From Phycisphaerae bacterium (lineage in GTDB: Bacteria > Planctomycetota > Phycisphaerae > SM23-33), in contig JAUWQU010000027.1 in the NCBI GenBank assembly GCA_030610965.1, positions 1 to 12,609 of the forward strand: a stretch of DNA of 12,609 nt. The letters are read 5' to 3'. Both the position numbers and the translations under genes were made by a program. Under the pieces are notes generated by a model. It was not told the DNA's origin and did not search any database. It saw only the letters and a program-made list of their open reading frames with translations. Below, piece after piece: positions 7,501 through 12,609 of this stretch (position 1 is the stretch's first letter; each line of letters opens with the position of its first letter).

Positions 7501-9427
7501 GGCGCTGGCCGCCTGTGACCAGCTCCAGGGCCTGGTCCCCGGCGATCCAAGGATCCACCAGGCTCGGGCGGTGGTCCTGCGGGCCGCGGACCGGCTCGAC
7601 GAGGTGGCCGATTGCTACCGAAAGGCTATCGAGCTTCAGCCTCAGAATCACCAACTGAGCATTGATCTTGCGCGGGCGCTGGATGACCAGCATCATTTCG
7701 AAGAGGCCCTGGCGGTGCTCCGAAAGCTCGAAGACGCAGGACCGGCCGCGGCATCGGTAGCGCTCTTCCAGCAGGGGGGCCTGTTCGCCAGATGGGGACT
7801 GCACGACCAGGCAGTCAAATGCCTACTGAAGATTGCCGGCACCAGATACGGCGACAACCCTAAGGTGCGAATGGCTTTGGGACAGGCATTTGCCCTGCTG
7901 GGAAAGCGGGAGCCCGCCACGCAGTCCCTCCAGGTCGTTCCGCAATTCGCCAACGAGTACATTCCCGCCCAGGTGCTGCTGGCCCGCATGGCCGACGGCG
8001 TGGATGCCAAACTGGCGATCCTCCAGGCGCTCGCCCAGGCCAAGCCCGGCATCCAGGGCGTGCTGATCGAGGAAATGCGGGTCCTGCTGGCAGCCAGGCG
8101 ACCCGCCGAGGCCGTCAAGGCCTACCGAACCTTCACGGGCCGTTTCGGCATGCAGAGAGTGTCCCCCGATACCTCGTTCATGGTCTTGCAGGCGATGCTG
8201 GAGACCAACGACCAGGCGGGTGCCCGCGAGTTGGCTTTGCAGGTCGCCCGGGAATCCAAGCAGACCCCATGGCGGATTCTGGCGGCCCTGCTGTCCACCG
8301 AACAGCCCCAGGTTGCGGCGGAGATGCTCCCGGAAGCGGACAAGGCCGACCCGCTGAGCACACTGGCTGCCCTTTGTCTGGCTCCCGGCGACGGTGATGC
8401 CGCCGCCCAGGCCCGCTGGCTGGACCGCCTGGCCGCGATCGAGAAGCAGATCGGCAAGGACGGCCCGCGAGCACTCGCCCCGGATCGACTCCTGGTGTCA
8501 GTGATTATGGGCAATCCGGAGGGCGCCAAGGCCGCGATGGCCAATATCCCAAGCATTATGAACCTCGGCAAGGGCATGGCGGCGGAGTTGGCTGCCACCG
8601 CGCCGACAAACCCCAAGGGCTCCCAGGAGGCCCAGACGCTTCTGAAGGCCTCGCTTGCCCTGCGGATCGGCGTGCCTCGCCTTGCCATAACATGGGCAAG
8701 GCAAGCGCTCCAGGCAAGGCCCACGTGCCAGTGGGCGGCCGCCATTGCATTCCGAAGCGAAACCGACCCCAATGCCCGCCAGGAGATACGGGATCTCCTG
8801 AAGCCCGCCGACTGCGCGCTGAGCCGACTGCTGGCCGCCGAGATATGCCAGGAAAAGCGCGACTTCGCCAAGGCCGCCGAACTCTTCGCCGAGGCCGCCA
8901 AGAAGGAAATCGGCGACCCGAGCATCCTGCTCAGCCAAGCCATCTGCACTGAGTACGCCGGCAACCTGGCGCTCGCCCTGGAACTATACCGCCAGGTGTG
9001 GAAGGCCAGCAAGCTCCCTGCCGCGGCCAACAACCTCGCCTACGCCACCCTTCGCCTCCATCCCAAGGACTCGGCCAAACTGGCCGAGGCACAAGTCCTG
9101 GTAGCCGAGGCCCTCACAAAGGTGCCCCGGGATTCCACATTCCTGGATACGCTTGGCTGGCTCTCGTACCTCAGGGGCCAGTACGAGCAGGCATGCGTGC
9201 AGTCGCGGCAGGCCGTCAGGGCGAACCCTCAGGCCCCCGAGAACCACTACCACCTGGCCATGGCCGAGTCCGCCTGCGGCCACAACGACCTGGCGCGCTG
9301 GCATCACCAGGCCGCCATCAACATCGTCGAGGCGATGGAAGCAGCCAACAGGCCGGTATCGCCGGATGCTCGGCAGGTAAAAGACATGGCAGAGCAAGCC
9401 ATCAAAGCCCTTGAGCGGGGAAAGTAG
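4598..9427 (+). CDS. Giant membrane-anchored TPR protein of the exosortase/EPS locus
   Basis: This is a 1609-aa helical-repeat protein. A short basic start (MKTRK) is followed by one hydrophobic helix (about 6-27, ending GLWWC). There is no lipobox, so it is most likely a signal anchor with the rest in the periplasm. From about residue 35 to the end the protein is a chain of degenerate tetratricopeptide repeats, seen as recurring units such as YYTQAQAYLASAKYDEA, ANILFAQGNLAEAE and ARALLDMGQQDRALEQW. About 163-218 is a charged, Ala-rich helix, probably a coiled coil. The last repeats (FLDTLGWLSYLRGQYEQA, then HYHLAMAESACGHND) resemble PrsT-type TPR proteins of PEP-CTERM/exopolysaccharide clusters. 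Those proteins are ~900 aa, so this one is unusually long. It probably scaffolds polymer assembly or export. No frame break is seen. Confidence 0.88.
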   Translation: MKTRKVFVVSVVAGMVTLAVIAVGLWWCYQNTGAKLLEQAQLDIRANNIDNALRLSQKYIQENPADWQGYYTQAQAYLASAKYDEARESLESAKEKSPKEVSVGLLLAETYRVPAQRASGSKDANSLKSSIAQYEDANDALCEIQAPEGPKAIDVQVQIGMVAIERARVMEKLAARLEEAALGAEAKRDTVARDSLREEAKAVRARSADAQEQAKKQLLAAVVLDPSRESAATALVRLCLSRPDDATLAAAKTAILNAKDQPPVATMILVMQDLQSDPQGPSPLDKLKAAGVCGVLEGILAKHPDSIPVKLSLADLLVRISELPKAQGLCQEILKVDARNVQARLLEANILFAQGNLAEAETKLSSLRSQAGKSPHVQFAFARVAMARGKPEMAREALRAMGKLTSQNDAARLMQAQLALSLGDLLAARQICEETLKGEKGNVGAHLLYGKVLSLSGDLAGAARTLSALKTACPRWPEAQLAYAQVLAQVGNLPAAEAAAMEAEKIDPGNARALRFLARIRLRQGKVKEGLADARQYYESHKDEPAALGLLVEAAVRSEQVELARKALEEAAAQDGTGPEMLMVVSRGYLMLQDKEAARKAALKAADITPTTSQARMAVARACMSVDRMPQAEKLLAEELQRNPASAAAQYYLGRVSAATRRALPAIDKYRLAVDLDKTNVEYQLVLARALLDSGDLDESARVLDSMSVPTAAADALRLQIRLIKGQPVDMGKVLEQARGYEQSAMATALPYLASGQLDQCVKFCQDQLAKTPEDVDLRLLMARALLDMGQQDRALEQWGLAIKSAPDRMLTYLGMAAVLARSGSADAIEQRMAGLPGARKEFVSIAVGLALAREGKFDKAAEILRPVSQSTEVTDNIRLQAGLMLAQSLAATGQIDPALAELDRLAATPAFQSSAVMARVKILVGAKRNQEAEAVLDALTKDAIQQKNIARLQRSVEPFLAMKLYDKALAACDQLQGLVPGDPRIHQARAVVLRAADRLDEVADCYRKAIELQPQNHQLSIDLARALDDQHHFEEALAVLRKLEDAGPAAASVALFQQGGLFARWGLHDQAVKCLLKIAGTRYGDNPKVRMALGQAFALLGKREPATQSLQVVPQFANEYIPAQVLLARMADGVDAKLAILQALAQAKPGIQGVLIEEMRVLLAARRPAEAVKAYRTFTGRFGMQRVSPDTSFMVLQAMLETNDQAGARELALQVARESKQTPWRILAALLSTEQPQVAAEMLPEADKADPLSTLAALCLAPGDGDAAAQARWLDRLAAIEKQIGKDGPRALAPDRLLVSVIMGNPEGAKAAMANIPSIMNLGKGMAAELAATAPTNPKGSQEAQTLLKASLALRIGVPRLAITWARQALQARPTCQWAAAIAFRSETDPNARQEIRDLLKPADCALSRLLAAEICQEKRDFAKAAELFAEAAKKEIGDPSILLSQAICTEYAGNLALALELYRQVWKASKLPAAANNLAYATLRLHPKDSAKLAEAQVLVAEALTKVPRDSTFLDTLGWLSYLRGQYEQACVQSRQAVRANPQAPENHYHLAMAESACGHNDLARWHHQAAINIVEAMEAANRPVSPDARQVKDMAEQAIKALERGK

Positions 9428-9563
9428 ACCCTGGCATCCCGGCACTGTGCAGCGGCCGGGTGGGTGCCGGCTGCCAAAAAAACGGCTTGGATTTGCTTTG
9501 GTGAGTGGATGAGTGTTTAGTGAGCAGTCGCACATGAACCTTCGGTTCACCCGAAAACACGAA
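9428..9563. other. Spacer after the TPR gene with two hairpins
   Basis: No gene is visible. A stem-loop of 8 bp with one G-T pair lies at 9452-9459/9467-9474. It is followed by seven A, not T, so it is not a standard terminator for the TPR gene. A second perfect hairpin, 9535-9540/9544-9549 (loop TTC), precedes the heptamer repeat block. Confidence 0.5.
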
Positions 9564-9682
9564 AAGGTCTTAGGTCCAAGGTCTTAGGTCCTAGGGCGCG
9601 CCAGCGGAAGTTCTTGGCTGATGGCAAGAGCCGGATCAAGGCTCTGCCACCCTAAGACCTAAGAGCTAGGACCTAGGACCTT
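9564..9682. repeat. 33-bp imperfect inverted repeat made of AGGTCYT heptamers
   Basis: The left arm (9564-9596) is four tandem 7-mers: AGGTCTT, AGGTCCA, AGGTCTT, AGGTCCT, then AGGG. The right arm (9650-9682) is its reverse complement, with 29 of 33 positions matching. The 53-bp spacer holds its own hairpin, 9622-9632 pairing with 9640-9649 (10 bp with one bulged A, loop GGATCAA). Transcribed, the whole block would fold into a long stem; TTCTTTT overlaps and follows the right arm, so it might end or attenuate the TPR transcript 28 nt before the lipoprotein gene. Heptamer tandem repeats of this sort are known in other bacteria (for example STRR sequences of cyanobacteria). Whether this one is dispersed in the genome cannot be seen here. 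Confidence 0.8.
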
Positions 9683-9710
9683 CTTTTCAGAACAGAAGTA
9701 TGGAGATCCC

Positions 9711-10211
9711 ATGCGGAAGCTGACAATCGCCCTGTCTCTCGCGTGCGCCGCGGTCATGGCCTGCGGCTGCGGTAATAACCAGCCCCCTCAGCCGACGGCA
9801 AAGGACAAGGATGCGGCCACCAAGACCAAGCTCGTCGGAACGTGGGAGCGGCAGTCGGAACTGGGGCCCGTGGGCTATCAGCGGGAGTTCAAGGCCGATG
9901 GCACACTGGTGATGCGCGAGTTTCGCCAGAAGCCCACGACATCGCCCTCCACCTCCACCCAGCCGGCCGGCAACGCGGGACTCACGATGTACCACCGTCA
10001 GTACAAGCTCGACCTGCCTCTCGACAAGGAGTCCGAGGGCACGTGGACCGTCGAGGGCAAAAAGCTTATCAGGACGGCCACGCTCTCCAACGGGGACACT
10101 ATCCGCATCCTCACCCGGATCGACAGCCTGGCCGCCACGGTATTCGTGGAGGTCTCGGACGGCGTCGATGGGCCGGTGAAGCTCAAGTACGAGAGGAAAA
10201 AGCCGACATAG
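9711..10211 (+). CDS. Small lipoprotein with lipocalin-like domain
   Basis: This 166-aa protein opens with a lipoprotein signal peptide: MRKL, a hydrophobic stretch, and VMAC with the likely lipidated Cys at 18. A second Cys at 20 makes ACGC an alternative. A polar linker (QPPQPTAKDKDAATK) leads to a domain starting LVGTWERQ and containing REFKADGTLVM and GTWTVEGKKLIRT. This pattern is shared by lipocalin-like beta-barrel lipoproteins of the LVGTW type. It probably sits in the outer or inner membrane leaflet facing the periplasm; its ligand is unknown. The ATG is supported by GGAG at 9702-9705, 5 nt upstream. It is separated from the TPR gene by the heptamer inverted repeat and followed by a clear hairpin terminator, so it is probably transcribed alone or as the end of the operon. 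Confidence 0.82.
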   Translation: MRKLTIALSLACAAVMACGCGNNQPPQPTAKDKDAATKTKLVGTWERQSELGPVGYQREFKADGTLVMREFRQKPTTSPSTSTQPAGNAGLTMYHRQYKLDLPLDKESEGTWTVEGKKLIRTATLSNGDTIRILTRIDSLAATVFVEVSDGVDGPVKLKYERKKPT

Positions 10212-10505
10212 GCCCCGATCAACAATAGCTTCCCCAACGACGGAATGCTTCAGCCTCCAGCGGAAGGGCAAATTCAGCAGACCGGCAACAACGCGGGGCG
10301 ACCGACACGAAATCGGCCGCCCCGCTTCTCGTACGCGACCGGTAAACACAACTTGTGACAGCCAGAACTCTTCGGCGGGGCATGTCAAGGACTTGAGGAG
10401 GACATTGAGCTCGACTCAGGATTGAGCTGACAGCGGAGAAGCGTCAGTCTGCTTCGTTGCGTAACCTGGCTGAGCTTCTGATCAGATTCGGCCGCGCCGC
10501 CGAGA
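10212..10505. other. Gap between lipoprotein and dehydrogenase remnant
   Basis: Apart from the terminator at 10293-10330 I see no gene. A good AGGAGG occurs at 10396-10401, but the TTG after it (10404) opens only a few codons before a stop. A stretch near 10424-10520 is open in one frame without a start or a recognised family. The segment may hold decayed sequence belonging to the dehydrogenase remnant that follows. Confidence 0.4.
10293..10330 (+). terminator. Intrinsic-type terminator after the lipoprotein gene
   Basis: An 8-bp GC-rich stem (10293-10300 with 10318-10325) continues, after one A/C mismatch, into a 4-bp CCGA/TCGG stem around the loop CACGAAA. It is followed by TTCTCGT, a weak T tract. 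It lies 81 nt after the lipoprotein stop codon. The stem is strong; the short T tract lowers confidence in efficient factor-independent termination. Confidence 0.65.
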
Positions 10506-11006
10506 TTGCCCAGCCGGATCGTGGAGGCGGTCCATTCCGTCAACGAAGGCCAACGTGAGTATGTCTTCCGGCGCATCAGCCGGCATTTCGGCGACAGCTT
10601 GGCTGGCCGGAAGTTCGCGATGTGGGGAATGGCATTCAAGGCCGGCACGGACGACGTCCGCGAGAGCCCCGCGGTGGACCTTGCGGCCAAGCTCCTTGCC
10701 GCCGGCGCGAGCCTGGCCGTCCACGACCCACAGGCGCTCGAAAACGCGCGGACGGAGCTGGGCGAGAAAGACGTCACCTACTGTCGCCACATGTACGAGA
10801 CCCTTCCGCGGGCCGACGCCCTGATCGTCTGCACGGAATGGCCCGAGTACCGCAGCCCGGACTTCGGCCGGATGAGAAAGGCGCTCGAAGAGCCGGTGAT
10901 CTTCGATGGGCGAAACCTCTACGACCTTCAGTGGATGGCCGACCTCGGCTTCCACTACGTCAGCGTGGGCAGGCCCGCGGTGGGGCCTGCGGGCAGCAGC
11001 CAGTAG
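10506..11006 (+). pseudogene. C-terminal fragment of a UDP-glucose/GDP-mannose dehydrogenase
   Basis: The frame encodes the last ~165 residues of a nucleotide-sugar 6-dehydrogenase, which makes UDP-glucuronate or a similar acid for polysaccharides. Clear family blocks are EAVHSVNEGQRE (end of the central helix), FAMWGMAFKAGTDDVRESP, AVHDPQALENAR, ADALIVCTEWPEYRSPDF and PVIFDGRNLYD, ending GFHYVSVGRP. Intact enzymes are ~430-460 aa. The N-terminal NAD-binding Rossmann domain and the catalytic Cys motif (GGSCFPKD) are missing, and an in-frame stop lies at 10479-10481. The only early start is a TTG at 10506 without a ribosome site, so I treat it as a remnant. Its surviving part shows no frame break, which suggests a fairly recent truncation or an uncommon stand-alone UDP-binding domain. 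It belongs functionally with the glycan genes upstream. Confidence 0.8.
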
Positions 11007-11287
11007 CCATTTCTGTTGAGGCTTGCCCGCTTCAGCGAGCAGGACCCGATCTTGACAGGGCTCGAGATCAGGAAGGGATCTCGTTTAACCCAACTTTCGC
11101 AGTTCGGGGCCAAAACGAACGTAAGTCCTTGATCTGCCGTCCGGCGACGGCCAAGGTCTTCACTACATCTCCGACGGCTCCTGCTCGGGATCGGCCTGCC
11201 GGACCTGGCCGGCCGTGGGCCACGGAGCCCATAAGTCTATCTGCTGGGGTGAATGCGGCAATATCCCGCGTCTGGAGCCCAACCCAT
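11007..11287. other. Non-coding stretch between two gene remnants
   Basis: No gene is recognised on either strand. It contains the hairpin at 11063-11083 and a small CCGTC/GACGG stem near 11138-11151. It may include worn coding sequence of the recombinase whose end is at 11288, but I could not align it to any recombinase motif. Confidence 0.4.
11063..11088 (+). terminator. Possible terminator after the dehydrogenase fragment
   Basis: A perfect 7-bp inverted repeat, CGAGATC (11063-11069) and GATCTCG (11077-11083), with a 7-nt loop, is followed by TTTAA. It lies 56 nt after the dehydrogenase stop and may be that gene's original terminator. The T tract is only three bases. Confidence 0.45.
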
Positions 11288-11377
11288 GGCCTCGGGCACA
11301 ACAGCACTGCCGTCACAGAAATCTATGCCGAGAAGGACGAGCAAGAGGCCATCGAGGCGATCATGAAGGTGGGATAG
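11288..11377 (+). pseudogene. C-terminal remnant of a tyrosine recombinase/integrase
   Basis: The 29 codons before TAG at 11375-11377 read GLGHNSTAVTEIYAEKDEQ and continue with AIEAIMKVG. This is the end of a phage-type integrase: the LGH motif containing the second catalytic His, then the nucleophile Tyr (codon 11324-11326) in TEIYAE, and the usual short closing helix. The upstream codons in the same frame (AISRVWSPTH) only vaguely recall the expected ATEIRxxxGLEAAQ region. The HxLRH block and the rest of the ~300-aa enzyme are absent. It is therefore a decayed piece. Its last 17 bases overlap, on the other strand, the 3' end of the arginase-like gene. It marks a former mobile-element boundary next to the dehydrogenase remnant. 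Confidence 0.75.
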
Positions 11378-11903
11378 GGGCTGGGGCCACGGTAGCGGTC
11401 CAGCAATGGGCCACTTCGAGAAGGCCCCGCCGAAGATCTTCGTCAAGGAATGGGGGGCTCGTGCATACGGAGACCAGATCAGGCTTGGGCCATCTGCGAG
11501 GCTTGCGTGGGCTCACGCTAAACCGTTGGGCCAGCGACTCCCAGGTGTCATCCCCAAGCCAGATTCGAGGGCTGTCCATCGGTTCCTCCGTCAACCAGTG
11601 GACACGACATCGTGGCCAGATTCGCATTGCGTGATACATGAAGTTGGCAATGTTGGCATTCTTCTTGACGTCCATCATATCATGGTGCTCGTCGACGTGC
11701 AGGATATGCGATGGAGGCGCCAGAGTCCCGTGTCGAACGCGGCCCTTCCAGCGAGTGAACGCGTGGTGATGTTGCTCCACAATGAAGGCAACCGGACACC
11801 CGCCCCATTTCAGCAGCTTCTCGAGCCGCTGGATCGGATTCCGCACGAGGCTGAAGTAGTCCAAGTCAATGTCCAGGATCGAACTCATGCGTCCACGGAT
11901 CAT
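11361..11903 (-). CDS. UPF0489 / arginase-like protein (C5orf22-related)
   Basis: This 180-aa protein resembles the UPF0489 family, which is related to arginases and includes peptide arginases that convert Arg to ornithine in ribosomal peptides. It shows ILDIDLDYFSLVRNP (D11, D13, D15), then VEQHHHAF (E43, H45-H47), then HILHVDEHHDMMD (H69, D71, H73, D75). These are good candidates for a two-metal site. Order is unusual: in arginases and C5orf22 the DxHxD-type motif comes first and DxDxD last. The C-terminal half (NIANFMYHAMRIWPRCRVHW, PDLVSVCTSPPF) completes a compact domain. The start at 11903 overlaps the dinB stop as ATGA; MSS at 11888 is an alternative. The last residues run into the integrase remnant and may be new sequence. 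Substrate is unknown, and no precursor peptide gene is seen nearby. Confidence 0.72.
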   Translation of the reverse strand: MIRGRMSSILDIDLDYFSLVRNPIQRLEKLLKWGGCPVAFIVEQHHHAFTRWKGRVRHGTLAPPSHILHVDEHHDMMDVKKNANIANFMYHAMRIWPRCRVHWLTEEPMDSPRIWLGDDTWESLAQRFSVSPRKPRRWPKPDLVSVCTSPPFLDEDLRRGLLEVAHCWTATVAPAPIPPS

Positions 11904-12609
11904 CCTACCCCGCCTCGCTTGATCGACCCCTTGCCGTACTTTTCGTTGATCCGGTCGGTTGCCATGTCGAGGTTCTTCTGGCGTTCCCTGGTCGAGTTTG
12001 CGAACAGGTTCATCTGGCCCTGTGACTCGGTCAGCCGCTCTGCCGTCACGCCGATCAGTCGGACGGGCTGGAACGTCCAGTCGTCAAACAGCCCTCGTGC
12101 CTTCTGCCAAAGCTCGGCCGTGATGTCCGTGGGACTTTCCAGCGTCACGGATCGACTGATGGTCTTGAAGTCGCCGTAGCGGATCTTCACCGACAGGCCA
12201 CGTGCGTAAAGCCCATGCCTGCGTAGGCGGTAGGCCACCTGCTCGACCTGATCCAGCAGGACGCGGCGGATCTCATCCGGCTCGGTTACGTCGACCTCGA
12301 ACGTCCGCTCATGCCCGATACTCTTGGCCTCACGGTCGCAAACCACCGGCCGGTCGTCCAGGCCGCGGGCGAGGTTCAGATATCGCTCGGCGTCGGACCC
12401 CAGATGCTTCTTGAGCAACTCCATCGGCCTCTGTCGCAGGTCGCCGATCGTCCTGATCCCCAGTTTCTCCAGCCGGTCCGCAGTAACCGCTCCGAGCCCC
12501 CACAGCTTTGTCACCGGCAGGGGTGGAAGGACGCGGTCTACGTCCTGAGGCCATATAACCGTAAGGCCGTCGGGCTTGTGCAGGTCCGAGGCGAGCTTGG
12601 CCAGGAACT
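11900..12609 (-). CDS. dinB: DNA polymerase IV (Y family), C-terminal part
   Basis: The gene enters from the right edge; in-frame residues start FLAKLASDLHKPDGLTVI, followed by PQDVDRVLPPLPVTKLWGLG. This is the end of the palm and the thumb with its helix-hairpin-helix (WGLGAVTADRLEKLGIRTIGDL). Next is the little-finger domain (SIGHERTFEVDV, LRRHGLYARGLSVKIRYGDF). QMNLF at 12002-12016 is a beta-clamp binding motif, and the tail ATDRINEKYGKGSIKRG is the normal DinB ending. About 235 residues lie in the window; the catalytic Asp/Glu of the palm are outside. The enzyme does error-prone translesion DNA synthesis. A GTG at 12514 is internal and not the start. The stop overlaps the ATG of the arginase-like gene, so the two are translationally coupled. 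No LexA box can be judged because the promoter is outside. Confidence 0.92.
   Translation of the reverse strand, partial: FLAKLASDLHKPDGLTVIWPQDVDRVLPPLPVTKLWGLGAVTADRLEKLGIRTIGDLRQRPMELLKKHLGSDAERYLNLARGLDDRPVVCDREAKSIGHERTFEVDVTEPDEIRRVLLDQVEQVAYRLRRHGLYARGLSVKIRYGDFKTISRSVTLESPTDITAELWQKARGLFDDWTFQPVRLIGVTAERLTESQGQMNLFANSTRERQKNLDMATDRINEKYGKGSIKRGGVG

Noticed and set aside
4649..9033. Long open frames on the - strand opposite the TPR gene (up to ~500 codons).
   Set aside because: They are shadows of GC-rich codon usage in the TPR gene and show no family similarity; the + strand frame is clearly repetitive TPR.
9452..9482. Stem-loop followed by seven A after the TPR gene as a terminator.
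   Set aside because: A + strand terminator needs a T-run after the stem, and here it is A. On the - strand the T-run would precede the stem.
10371..10398. Possible decayed UDP-glucose dehydrogenase active-site motif: FGGxC and KDLR readable in adjacent frames.
   Set aside because: It needs a frameshift, lacks the Phe-Pro between Cys and Lys, and lies ~24 codons too far from the surviving C-terminal part. It is probably chance.
11044..11110. The + strand reads ILTGLEIRKG, recalling the LLTGxRxGE box of tyrosine recombinases.
   Set aside because: The match is very short, the following residues do not fit, and the spacing to the integrase tail is too small for the catalytic domain.
1..12609. 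CRISPR array, tRNA, rRNA or complete insertion sequence.
   Set aside because: No regularly spaced direct repeats, no RNA-gene signature and no intact transposase were seen in the window.

Overview
The window looks like an accessory region of a GC-rich Gram-negative chromosome, most likely a planctomycete or relative. The basis is an exosortase fused to an EpsI-type domain, a giant TPR protein beside it, and an integrase remnant and arginase-like protein of types I associate with Planctomycetota. The phylum is an inference; no rRNA or tRNA gene is present to fix it.

Positions 1-2505 are the end of an exopolysaccharide glycan-assembly operon on the + strand: the C-terminal part of a GT4 glycosyltransferase, a WcaF-like acetyltransferase, the first ~70 codons of a second glycosyltransferase whose remainder is gone, and a complete WcaI/WbuB-like GT4 glycosyltransferase starting at a TTG inside that stub. 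Positions 2506-2861 are a non-coding gap unusually rich in short stem-loops. Positions 2862-9427 hold two large genes: an exosortase/EpsI fusion (544 aa) and a membrane-anchored TPR protein (1609 aa). Exosortase, EpsI and long TPR proteins are typical partners in exopolysaccharide/PEP-CTERM surface-assembly loci. No PEP-CTERM substrate is visible here.

Positions 9428-11377 look like a worn locus edge. They hold a 33-bp imperfect inverted repeat built of AGGTCYT heptamers, a small lipocalin-like lipoprotein gene, a good hairpin terminator, the C-terminal third of a UDP-glucose/GDP-mannose dehydrogenase without its catalytic half, and the last ~29 codons of a tyrosine recombinase. This fits insertion and deletion at the end of the polysaccharide cluster.

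Positions 11361-12609 are on the - strand. A Y-family DNA polymerase IV gene (dinB, running off the window) overlaps by ATGA a small UPF0489/arginase-like gene. The arginase-like protein carries its DxDxD metal motif before the DxHxD-like motif, the reverse of arginases and of the eukaryotic UPF0489 protein C5orf22. This is the most interesting protein in the window, although its role is unknown.
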